NCBI GenBank assembly: GCA_015061945.1
Contig: SUVP01000007.1
Span: forward strand, 1-64,000
Length of the DNA stretch: 64,000 nt
Direction of reading: 5' to 3'
Source of the DNA: Opitutales bacterium
Lineage (GTDB): Bacteria > Verrucomicrobiota > Verrucomicrobiia > Opitutales > Intestinicryptomonadaceae
Shown: positions 41,856 through 49,990 of the stretch, piece by piece
Numbering within the stretch: position 1 is the first letter of the stretch
How the letters are laid out: every line of letters starts with the position of its first letter
The notes under the pieces: generated by a model
Databases searched by the model: none
What the model was told of the DNA's origin: nothing
What the model saw: the letters and a program-made list of their open reading frames with translations, nothing else
Position numbers and translations under genes: made by a program

Positions 41856-43082
41856 ATGCGAACACTCCTGTTTAAACTCATTCCTTCAAACGAAATTTTA
41901 GGTATCAGCAAAGAAACACTCATAACTTTAATTATGTTGTTTGCGGTAGTCGCAATCACAATTTGTGCAACACACTTCGTGCGACTCGGCTTGATTGCTC
42001 TTTTCAAACGCATAAAAATTCATCGATACGAACAGCAAACCGAAATACTCAAAGGTCATAAAGTTTTTGCTAAAGCTTCGGCGACACTTATCCCGATATG
42101 CTTGCTTTTGTGTATACCAACAATCTTCCCTCAAGAAGATATTGGCGACCTTCTCTTTTCAACAACAAAAAAAGCACTTCTAATCTACCTATTCGCATCG
42201 CTTTGGAACTTTCTTATATCGACACTTTCAGCAATCAACGACGTCCTTTCAATTCGCACAAGAAAATCTGTACACGGCTTCATTCAAACAATTCAACTGC
42301 TCGTATCGATAATTTTTTTCGTACTGGCAATATCCACACTTTTAGATAAATCGCCACTGAATATACTCGCAGGGATTGGTGCATCAACTGCCGTATTGAT
42401 GTTCGTCTTCAAAGACACTTTGCTCGGGTTTGTCGCATCACTCCAACTATCGCTTAACGATATGCTACAAATCGGAGACTGGATTGTAATGGAAAAATAC
42501 GGAGCCGATGGTGTCGTGATTGAAATCGGGCTAACTGTCGTGAAAATTCGCAACTGGGACAACACCATAACAAACATCCCAACATACGCCCTCGTTAGCG
42601 ACGCATACCAAAATTGGCGTGGGATGAGCGAATCAGGCGGACGACGTATCAAACGCTACATCCTTATCGATATGCAATCAGTGAAATTTTGCGACGACTC
42701 TATGCTCGAACAATTCAAAAAAATTAACCTCCTTAAACCATACCTTGAACGGAAATCTCACGAGCTCGAACTTTACAACCAATCACACAATATCGACAAC
42801 TCCGTAATCGTAAACGGCAGACGCTTAACCAACCTTGGCGTGTTCCGTGCTTACATAGAACTATACCTCCAAAACAATCCAAATGTTATACAAACAATGA
42901 CTCACTTTGTCCGACAACTTCAACCAACCTCAACTGGCCTCCCCCTCGAACTATACTTCTTCACCACAACCGACTGGATTCCATACGAAAATATCCAATC
43001 CGATATCTTCGACCACATCATCGCCACCATACCTCACTTTAACCTCCGTATCTACCAACAAGAATCCGATTTTTTTACATGA
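41856..43082 (+). CDS. MscS-family mechanosensitive channel (YbdG-like)
   Basis: ILAGIGASTAVLMFVFKDTLLGFVASLQLSLNDMLQIGDWIVMEKYGADGVVIEIGLTVVKIRNWDNTITNIPTYAL. Confidence 0.92.
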   Translation: MRTLLFKLIPSNEILGISKETLITLIMLFAVVAITICATHFVRLGLIALFKRIKIHRYEQQTEILKGHKVFAKASATLIPICLLLCIPTIFPQEDIGDLLFSTTKKALLIYLFASLWNFLISTLSAINDVLSIRTRKSVHGFIQTIQLLVSIIFFVLAISTLLDKSPLNILAGIGASTAVLMFVFKDTLLGFVASLQLSLNDMLQIGDWIVMEKYGADGVVIEIGLTVVKIRNWDNTITNIPTYALVSDAYQNWRGMSESGGRRIKRYILIDMQSVKFCDDSMLEQFKKINLLKPYLERKSHELELYNQSHNIDNSVIVNGRRLTNLGVFRAYIELYLQNNPNVIQTMTHFVRQLQPTSTGLPLELYFFTTTDWIPYENIQSDIFDHIIATIPHFNLRIYQQESDFFT

Positions 43083-43185
43083 AGGGCACCGGCAGGCGAT
43101 TGCTGAAAGCAATATCGCCTGCTGATTTCGGGTTGCACAATTATACAGAAAACTCTCCAAGGCGTTGGAGAGTTTTCGTTTTAGT
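43079..43185 (+). repeat. Copy A of 3'-end hairpin-linker-terminator element
   Basis: GGGCACCGGCAGGCGATTGC-TGAAA-GCAATATCGCCTGCTGATTTCGGG...AAAACTCTCCAA-ggcg-TTGGAGAGTTTT; overlaps the TGA stop of the mscS-like gene. Confidence 0.85.
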
Positions 43186-43276
43186 TTTTTAAATGGTGTG
43201 TTTTTTGACAAAAAAGAAAAGCGTGGAAACTTGTGATTCATCGCATTCTACTCCGTCAACATCGACTGGAAGCGTA

Positions 43277-43387
43277 GGTGCCATTCCCCCGATATTCTAT
43301 TGTAAAAATGTGCAACATTTTTAGTTATTGCCAAATTACACTGGCAATAACGGCAATAGAATATCAAAGAGGTAGAATAAAAGCACC
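43277..43387. other. Three-way-junction inverted-repeat structure
   Basis: 12-bp closing stem GATATTCTATTG(43291-43302)/CAATAGAATATC(43354-43365) enclosing TAAAAATGT-gca-ACATTTTTA and GTTATTGCC-aaattacact-GGCAATAAC; outer GGTGC/GCACC. Confidence 0.8.
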
Positions 43388-43468
43388 GGTTCATCCTCAC
43401 TTTATTATTCTAAAAAAATAAATCATTAAAATAGCAACACACACAAAATAAAAATCCGAACAGGGATA

Positions 43469-43576
43469 GGAGCATTGCAAAGCAATCTCCGTAAGGGGCG
43501 ACGCCCCTTCTACGATGTGCAGGTGGCTCACCTGCTTGCAGTGGGGTTTGGGGAGGGTGCAACCAACCCTCCCCAA
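43469..43576. repeat. GC-rich array of four consecutive hairpins
   Basis: GGAG(c)ATTGC/GCAATCTCC; AAGGGGC-gac-GCCCCTT; GCAGGTG-gct-CACCTGC; TTGGGGAGGGT-gcaacca-ACCCTCCCCAA. Confidence 0.8.
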
Positions 43577-43589
43577 CATCTATTAACTC

Positions 43590-43693
43590 CTAAAACGAAA
43601 AACTGCCAACGCTTTGGCAGTTTTTCTGTAAAATCCGGCAACCCGAAATCAACAGGCGATATTGCTTTCAGCAATCGCCTGTCGGTGCCCGTC
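43590..43693 (-). repeat. Copy B of 3'-end hairpin-linker-terminator element
   Basis: Minus strand GACGGGCACCGACAGGCGATTGC-TGAAA-GCAATATCGCCTGTTGATTTCGGGTTGCC...AAAAACTGCCAA-agcg-TTGGCAGTTTTT; abuts the glgP TAG. Confidence 0.85.
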
Positions 43694-46198
43694 CTATAAA
43701 AGATGCCAAATATCTTCGGCATATTCTTTGATTGTGCGGTCGGACGAGAATTTGCCCATTCTTGCGGTATTCAAGATAGCCATTTTCGCCCATTTAGCTT
43801 TATCGAGGAATGTTTCTCCTACTTTGCGGTGCATATCGCAATATGCTTTATAATCGGCGCAGACGAGGAAGTTGTCGCCCCAATCGAGAATAGATTTTCT
43901 CATTGGCATAAATGCGTTTGGATTTTCTGGCATAAAGTAGTCAGAGACGAGCCAATCGAGAACATCTTTAAGATTTTTATCTTTTGCGTAATATTCCCAA
44001 GGGTTGTATCCACTTGCTTTGAGTTGTTGAACTTCGTCGACATTCAAGCCGAAGATGAAGATATTTTCGTCGCCGACGCATTCTTTAATTTCGACATTTG
44101 CACCGTCGAGAGTACCGATTGTGAGAGCACCGTTGAGTGCGAGCTTCATATTACCAGTGCCAGAAGCTTCTTTACCAGCTGTTGAAATTTGTTCAGAAAT
44201 ATCTGCGGCTGGAATAATTTTCATTGCTGCCGACACGCTATAATTCGGTATGAACACTACCTTAAGCATATTGTTTATGCGAGGGTCGTTATTGATTTTT
44301 TCAGCGACCTTATTGATAGCGTAGATAATATTTTTTGCGATATCATAACCTGGTGCTGCTTTTGCACCGAAGATAAATACACGTGGTGGAACTTTCATAT
44401 CGGGGTTATGGAGCAACTCGCGATAGAGAGTGAGGATATGCAACAGATTCAAATGTTGACGTTTATATTCGTGCAGACGTTTAATTTGCACGTCGAAGAG
44501 TGCATTAGGGTTAACATCAACACCGCAAGTTTCCTTGATAAATTTTGCGAGACGCTTTTTGTTTTCAAGTTTAACGTCCATAAATTTCTTTTGGAATGCG
44601 GGGTCGTCGGCATATTTTTCGAGGTCACGCAAGTTGTCGAGGTTTGTCACCCAATTTTTACCTTTAAGTTTTGAATCGATGAGATCCGACAAGCCTTGAT
44701 TGCAAACCTTGAGCCAACGGCGAGGAGTTACGCCGTTTGTCTTGTTGTTGAATTTTTCTGGCGAGACTTCGTAGAAATCTCGTAAGACAGAGCTTTTGAG
44801 CAATTCGGTATGGAGAGCTGCAACACCGTTTACGCTGAAACTTGCAACGACAGCCAAGTATGCCATACGAACCATTTTAGGATTACCTTCTTCGATAATC
44901 GACAAACACTCACGTTTGTGTGGGTCAGTCGGATAGAGTTTATTAACTTTATCCATCCAGCGAGCGTTGATTTCGTAAATAATTTGCAAGTGGCGTGGCA
45001 AAAGTTTTTCAAAGAATTTAACCGACCATTTTTCGAGTGCTTCTGGGAGCAATGTATGGTTTGTATATGCAAAAACTTTTTCGCACATCGCCCAAGCTTC
45101 GTCCCAAGGCAAACCATGGACATCCATAAGTTGACGCATAAGTTCTGGGACTGCGACAGCTGGGTGGGTATCATTCAACTGAATAACAACCTTGCTTGTG
45201 AATTTCGACCAATCCTTGTGTTCAGCCAAATATCTGCGAACAATATCTTGGAGCGAGCAAGACACAAAGAAGTATTGTTGAATCAGACGCAAATATTTTC
45301 CGTTTTCTGTTTTATCGTTTGGATACAAAACTTTTGATACAGTTTCACTCATCGCTTTTTCGTGAACGGCTTGAGTATATCCACCTTCATTGAATGCGTT
45401 GAGATCAAATTCATTTGATGCTCTTGATTCCCACAGACGCAAGAAGTTCACAGTTTCGGCACCATAACCGACAACTGGGATATCCCACGGAACACCGATA
45501 ATATCGTTAACTGGTTTCCAAACAGGTTTCCAATCGCCTTTGTCATTCATCGTGCCTTCGACTGTTCCGCCGACGGGTACTCTTACAATTCTTTGCGGAC
45601 GTACGATTTCCCATGGGCAACCAAATTTCAACCAATTATCAGGCGATTCAACTTGTCTGCCTTTGTCGAATGATTGAGTAAACAAGCCAAATTCGTATCT
45701 GATACCATAGCCGATAGCTGGATAATTGAGTGTTGCGAGCGAGTCTTGGAAACACGCTGCCAAACGTCCCAAACCGCCATTACCCAAGCCCATATCGACT
45801 TCTTGAGCGATAACTTCGTCAGGGTCTACATCGAGTTCTTCAAGGGCTTTGCGAGTTGGCTCGAGAAGATTTGTGTTCACCATCATATCTTCAGTCAATC
45901 GACCGACCAAATATTCGAGCGAGAAATAATAGACTCTGCGAGCGTCAGAATTATATTGTTTATTCATCGTTGCGATGAATCTTGGCATAACGTGGTCTCT
46001 GATAGCCAGAGCTGTAGCGACCCACCAGTCGCGTTTTGTAGCCGATGTACGAACACGTGCAAGCGATGTTTCGAGGTGCCACAAGATAGCTTTTTTCATA
46101 CCTTCCGATGTTTCGCTAATTTGGAATGGGCAAGGTTTTGCTTCTTTTAAGATTTTTTCTTTCGATACTTTTTTTACGGGAGTTTTTACTTTTTTCAT
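43694..46198 (-). CDS. glgP: Glycogen/starch phosphorylase
   Basis: [86 protein letters not shown]. Confidence 0.97.
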   Translation of the reverse strand: MKKVKTPVKKVSKEKILKEAKPCPFQISETSEGMKKAILWHLETSLARVRTSATKRDWWVATALAIRDHVMPRFIATMNKQYNSDARRVYYFSLEYLVGRLTEDMMVNTNLLEPTRKALEELDVDPDEVIAQEVDMGLGNGGLGRLAACFQDSLATLNYPAIGYGIRYEFGLFTQSFDKGRQVESPDNWLKFGCPWEIVRPQRIVRVPVGGTVEGTMNDKGDWKPVWKPVNDIIGVPWDIPVVGYGAETVNFLRLWESRASNEFDLNAFNEGGYTQAVHEKAMSETVSKVLYPNDKTENGKYLRLIQQYFFVSCSLQDIVRRYLAEHKDWSKFTSKVVIQLNDTHPAVAVPELMRQLMDVHGLPWDEAWAMCEKVFAYTNHTLLPEALEKWSVKFFEKLLPRHLQIIYEINARWMDKVNKLYPTDPHKRECLSIIEEGNPKMVRMAYLAVVASFSVNGVAALHTELLKSSVLRDFYEVSPEKFNNKTNGVTPRRWLKVCNQGLSDLIDSKLKGKNWVTNLDNLRDLEKYADDPAFQKKFMDVKLENKKRLAKFIKETCGVDVNPNALFDVQIKRLHEYKRQHLNLLHILTLYRELLHNPDMKVPPRVFIFGAKAAPGYDIAKNIIYAINKVAEKINNDPRINNMLKVVFIPNYSVSAAMKIIPAADISEQISTAGKEASGTGNMKLALNGALTIGTLDGANVEIKECVGDENIFIFGLNVDEVQQLKASGYNPWEYYAKDKNLKDVLDWLVSDYFMPENPNAFMPMRKSILDWGDNFLVCADYKAYCDMHRKVGETFLDKAKWAKMAILNTARMGKFSSDRTIKEYAEDIWHLL

Positions 46199-46369
46199 AA
46201 TTTGATAAAAAAATATTAGCTACGAATTTATCTACACATAAACGCATTACAAGCATTTTATAAATAAATGCAAGAATCGCCAAATAATATAATCGTCAAA
46301 AAATAGTAAAGTCTTGAACATTTCATTCTTGAATTTTCAACATCCCTACCCCAATATAATTATAAATTT

Positions 46370-46441
46370 GCTCTCATCGTTCAATGGATAGGACTATGGT
46401 TTCCGGTACCATCAATCTGGGTTCGACTCCCAGTGGGAGTG
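46370..46441 (+). tRNA. tRNA-Arg (anticodon CCG)
   Basis: Cloverleaf GCTCTCATCGTTCAATGGATAGGACTATGGTTTCCGGTACCATCAATCTGGGTTCGACTCCCAGTGGGAGTG. Confidence 0.93.
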
Positions 46442-46588
46442 TTTTGTATGGCGTATCTCAACACGTATTTTGTATACGCAATTATTCTAAAAAAACATCG
46501 CCCAATAAATGAGAAAATCACGCAAGACGTTGCAGAATTTTGGGTATAGAAGTTTTAAATTATTTTGAGGATTTCCGATACAATTTTT

Positions 46589-46843
46589 ATGTTAAAAGTG
46601 TATTATTGGGATAAGTGTCCGCATTGTCGCAAGACTATTGAATTTCTCAAGGCTCGCAATATACCGTTTGTTGCCTACGATATCGAAAAGCAATCGCCTG
46701 ATGTTATTCAGAAAATTATCGATGTAAATGGTGGCGATGATTGGGTTGTGCCTACTCTTGAATATAAAAATCAATGGCGGGCTGGAGAAGTTTTTGACGC
46801 CTCAAAATTGACTTCTCAACTTAAACAATGGGGCTTAATTTAG
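46589..46843 (+). CDS. Glutaredoxin-like protein
   Basis: MLKVYYWDKCPHCRKTIEFLKARNIPF with CPHC active site; VPTLEY cis-Pro. Confidence 0.85.
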   Translation: MLKVYYWDKCPHCRKTIEFLKARNIPFVAYDIEKQSPDVIQKIIDVNGGDDWVVPTLEYKNQWRAGEVFDASKLTSQLKQWGLI

Positions 46844-46853
46844 TTTTCTTTAG

Positions 46854-46883
46854 TTGACACTAACACGTTGTTTTTAGTATATT
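46854..46883 (+). promoter_or_regulatory. Sigma70-like promoter
   Basis: TTGACA, 18 bp, TATATT. Confidence 0.6.
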
Positions 46884-46908
46884 CCTTTGGCAATTTTAAA
46901 AGGAATAT
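46879..46908. promoter_or_regulatory. 10-bp inverted repeat overlapping the -10 and the ribosome-binding region
   Basis: ATATTCCTTT-ggcaatttta-AAAGGAATAT. Confidence 0.55.
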
Positions 46909-46911
46909 TCT

Positions 46912-48594
46912 ATGACAAAAACATTATCTAAATTAGTATCGTTGGGGATGGCAATTTTGGCAATCGTTGGTTGCTCGTCTGTCCCACAAGTTCAAGTTAA
47001 GAACGTATATCAAGGAGATGTTATCATTTATGGTGGTACATCGGGGGCGGTTGTTGCTGCAATTCGTGCGGCAAAGTCGGGCAAAAAAGTGTTCCTTGTC
47101 TCGCCTGAAGAAAATCTCGGTGCTATGAGTTCATCGGGCTTGGGTATGACAGACTCTGGTAAGACACATGCAATCGGTGGTCTTTCGAGAGAATTTTATA
47201 AACGCGTATATCAAGAATACAAAGACCCAAAACATTGGTATGCAGAAAAGCGTTCTGAATTTGGCGGACAAGGTCAAGGCACGAAAGCTATCAATGAAAA
47301 AGAAAAAACAATGTGGATTTTTGAACCACGCATTGCGTCGATTGTCTACAAGAAGTGGCTTGCAGAATATCCAAATATCACAATCCACAAGGGACAATAT
47401 CTCGACAGAGACAACGGTGTTGAGATGAAAGACAAACGCATTTTGTCTATCACAACACTCGCTGGCAACAAGTATATCGGCAAGATGTTTATCGACGCTG
47501 GCTTTGAAGGCGACCTTATGGCAAGTGCTGGTTGCGAATACACAACAGGTCGCGAAGGCAACGCAAAGTATAATGAAGATTTCAATGGCTATCGTGATTC
47601 ACTCCGCCACAATTACCACAACTTTGGCGGTTTAAAAGTTGACCCATATAAAATCAAGGGCGACCCATCAAGTGGTTTGCTTAAATATATCTCGGCAGAA
47701 AAGCCACTCAAAAATGGTGCACCTGACAAGAAAATCCAAGCATACAACTATCGTATGTGCTTAACAAGCTACGAACCAAACAAGATTCCGATTACAAAGC
47801 CAGAAAATTATAATCCAGAAGATTATGAACTTTGCGGACGTTGGTTTGAAGCCGATCCAAACGCACATCCGCTTATTATCTCGCGTATGCCAAATCACAA
47901 GACGGATATGAACAATAAGCAAGCTTTCTCGACCGACTTCATCGGTGAAAACTACGCATATCCTGACGCATCGTACGAAGAACGTGCACGCATCGCAAAA
48001 GCTCACAAAGATTATCAGTTGGGCTTGCTCTACTTCTTCTTGACAGATCCACGCACCCCAAAAGCATTCAAAGACAAAATCAGTAAATATGGTTTGCCGA
48101 AGGATGAATTCACAAACACAGGCAACTGGCCTTTCTATATGTATATCCGCGAAGCTCGTCGCTTGGTTGGCGAATACGTTATGACACAACACGATTGCCA
48201 AAATACAAAAGCAACACCTGAGCCAATCGGTATGGGTTCGTATACGCTCGACTCGCACAATACTTCACGTTTTGTAACTGAAGAAGGCTATGTACAAAAC
48301 GAAGGCGATGTTGAAGTAACGATTGGTGCAAGCGGTCCATACAAGATTTCTTATGGCTCGATTATCCCAAAGCGTAAAGATTGCCGAAATCTCTATGTTG
48401 TATGTGCTGTATCTTCATCACACATCGCATATGGTTCAATCAGAATGGAACCTGTATTTATGATTCTCGGACACTCTGCAGCAGCAGCAGCGGTTCAATC
48501 AATCGACGACAATCTTGATGTACAAGATATCGACTACATCAAGTTGGCAAAGACACTTCGCAGAGAAGGTCAAATCTTGAACGTCAGAAAATAA
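46912..48594 (+). CDS. FAD-dependent oxidoreductase, putative lipoprotein
   Basis: Lipobox IVGCSS; VIIYGGTSGAVVAAIRAAKSGKKVFLVSPEENLGAMSSSGLG; C-terminal IRMEPVFMILGHSAAAAA. Confidence 0.82.
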   Translation: MTKTLSKLVSLGMAILAIVGCSSVPQVQVKNVYQGDVIIYGGTSGAVVAAIRAAKSGKKVFLVSPEENLGAMSSSGLGMTDSGKTHAIGGLSREFYKRVYQEYKDPKHWYAEKRSEFGGQGQGTKAINEKEKTMWIFEPRIASIVYKKWLAEYPNITIHKGQYLDRDNGVEMKDKRILSITTLAGNKYIGKMFIDAGFEGDLMASAGCEYTTGREGNAKYNEDFNGYRDSLRHNYHNFGGLKVDPYKIKGDPSSGLLKYISAEKPLKNGAPDKKIQAYNYRMCLTSYEPNKIPITKPENYNPEDYELCGRWFEADPNAHPLIISRMPNHKTDMNNKQAFSTDFIGENYAYPDASYEERARIAKAHKDYQLGLLYFFLTDPRTPKAFKDKISKYGLPKDEFTNTGNWPFYMYIREARRLVGEYVMTQHDCQNTKATPEPIGMGSYTLDSHNTSRFVTEEGYVQNEGDVEVTIGASGPYKISYGSIIPKRKDCRNLYVVCAVSSSHIAYGSIRMEPVFMILGHSAAAAAVQSIDDNLDVQDIDYIKLAKTLRREGQILNVRK

Positions 48595-48712
48595 TCTGAT
48601 AAATACAAACTCAAAAGAAGGGGCTGCAAAACAATTTGCGTACTCTGATTTTACACCGTCTGGATAAATACAAACTCAAAAAAAAGGGACTGCAAAACGC
48701 AGTTCCTTTTTT
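48595..48712 (+). repeat. Duplicated terminator region: decayed copy 48595-48639, intact copy 48659-48712
   Basis: Both contain ATAAATACAAACTCAAAA..GG.CTGCAAAAC; only the second completes GGGACTGC/GCAGTTCC plus T-tract. Confidence 0.75.
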
Positions 48713-48780
48713 ATGGTATGACAAATCGCTTTTTGGCGATTTCCTTGACAATAACTCACAACAAAAATAATCTAATTTCT

Positions 48781-49911
48781 ATGAAAAGAAGAACATTTTT
48801 TAAAAATTTATCGTTAGCTGGAACATCGGCTTTAGCAGGCGGTTGTGCCACAGTTGAGAAAAAATCTAAAGGCGTAAAACCTGTCAAAAGAGTAGATGGC
48901 AAAGGAGACCCAAGAATGCGTGGACCTTTCCCTATTCTATCCACCCCATTCACAGAATCTGGTGAAGTAGATTACAACACACTCGCATGCGAGGCTAAAT
49001 TTGTTAGCGATTGTGGATGCAATATGATTTGGCCACAATCAAACGCAGCAATCGACTTGCTGTCGACAGAAGAAAAGTTCAAGGGTATGCAAGTTATCGC
49101 CGAGGCATTGCAAGGCTCAAAGTCGACTGTCGCCTTTGGTTGCAACGGCAAAAATATTGAGCATATGGTAGAACATGTTAAGCACGTTGAATCGCTCGCA
49201 GATAAATATAAGAATACAAACATTGCTTTAATATCTCGACCTGCCGACAACACACAAAATCAGGAAGACGCAAAAAAATATTTTCTCGAATTAGAAAAGC
49301 ACACATCACGTCCGACAATAATTCAGACTGTCGGAGGAAACTCGTGCAAGATAAAGGCGATTGATGTAGATATTCTCATCGATTTAGCAAAACGCAATCC
49401 CAAGGTATTTGGCTACATCAAAGAAGAAACAGGTAATGCCGAAGAGTGTAATTTGCGTATGAGAAAAGAAATCTCTGCAAAACCGATAATCCACACAGTA
49501 TATAGTGCGTGGGGTGGTTGGCAATGGTTGTACCAAATGCGTAGAATTGGCTCCGAAGGTCTTGTATCCGAACGTGCAGTTTACGCCGACTTGCTCGCAT
49601 ATATTTGGGAACAAGTAGAAAATGGCGACATCAACGGAACATTATCAGACGCATTTTCTAAACTTTTGCTCGCATACAATTTTTCATATTATGCGAAAGG
49701 TGGAACATCGGGAGACTTGCGTGGAGCACATCTTTACGTCTTCCAAAAACGTGGAGTATTCAAGAACAGACTCTCGAGAGAATACATCAAAAAGAATCGC
49801 AAGTTGATTGTTCCTCAAACGCCAATAATAAAAGATTGCAAACTGACACAACAACAAATCGACGAAATAGACACTTGCTTGGAAACTATTTCAAAATATT
49901 TCAAAGTATAA
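48781..49911 (+). CDS. DapA/NAL-superfamily aldolase with Tat-like/lipoprotein export signal
   Basis: MKRRTFFKNLSLAGTSALAGGCATVE; MRGPFPILSTPFTESGEVDYNTLACEAKFVSDCGC; FGYIKEETG; the ORF track starts at 48718. Confidence 0.75.
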   Translation: MKRRTFFKNLSLAGTSALAGGCATVEKKSKGVKPVKRVDGKGDPRMRGPFPILSTPFTESGEVDYNTLACEAKFVSDCGCNMIWPQSNAAIDLLSTEEKFKGMQVIAEALQGSKSTVAFGCNGKNIEHMVEHVKHVESLADKYKNTNIALISRPADNTQNQEDAKKYFLELEKHTSRPTIIQTVGGNSCKIKAIDVDILIDLAKRNPKVFGYIKEETGNAEECNLRMRKEISAKPIIHTVYSAWGGWQWLYQMRRIGSEGLVSERAVYADLLAYIWEQVENGDINGTLSDAFSKLLLAYNFSYYAKGGTSGDLRGAHLYVFQKRGVFKNRLSREYIKKNRKLIVPQTPIIKDCKLTQQQIDEIDTCLETISKYFKV

Positions 49912-49918
49912 TTCTTGC

Positions 49919-49957
49919 AAAAAGTGCTGTTCGCAAATGGCAAACAGCACTTTTTTT
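49919..49957. terminator. Bidirectional intrinsic terminator
   Basis: AAAAAGTGCTGTT-cgcaaatggca-AACAGCACTTTTTTT. Confidence 0.8.
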
Positions 49958-49990
49958 CGATGCGAGTAATCGCTCTGTTTCGAAAACTTC

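Noticed and set aside
43475-43699. 74-aa ORF across the hairpin array and copy B
   Set aside because: TTG start, no ribosome-binding site, sequence dominated by inverted repeats; likely a by-product of GC-rich hairpins.
43528-43722. Small conserved-looking peptide GTDRRLLKAISPVDFGLPDFTEK encoded in the 3'-end elements (copies A and B give similar peptides)
   Set aside because: Copy C has an in-frame TAG early in the same frame, copy D diverges after the linker, and differences are compensatory in hairpins rather than synonymous; RNA/DNA structure explains the similarity better.
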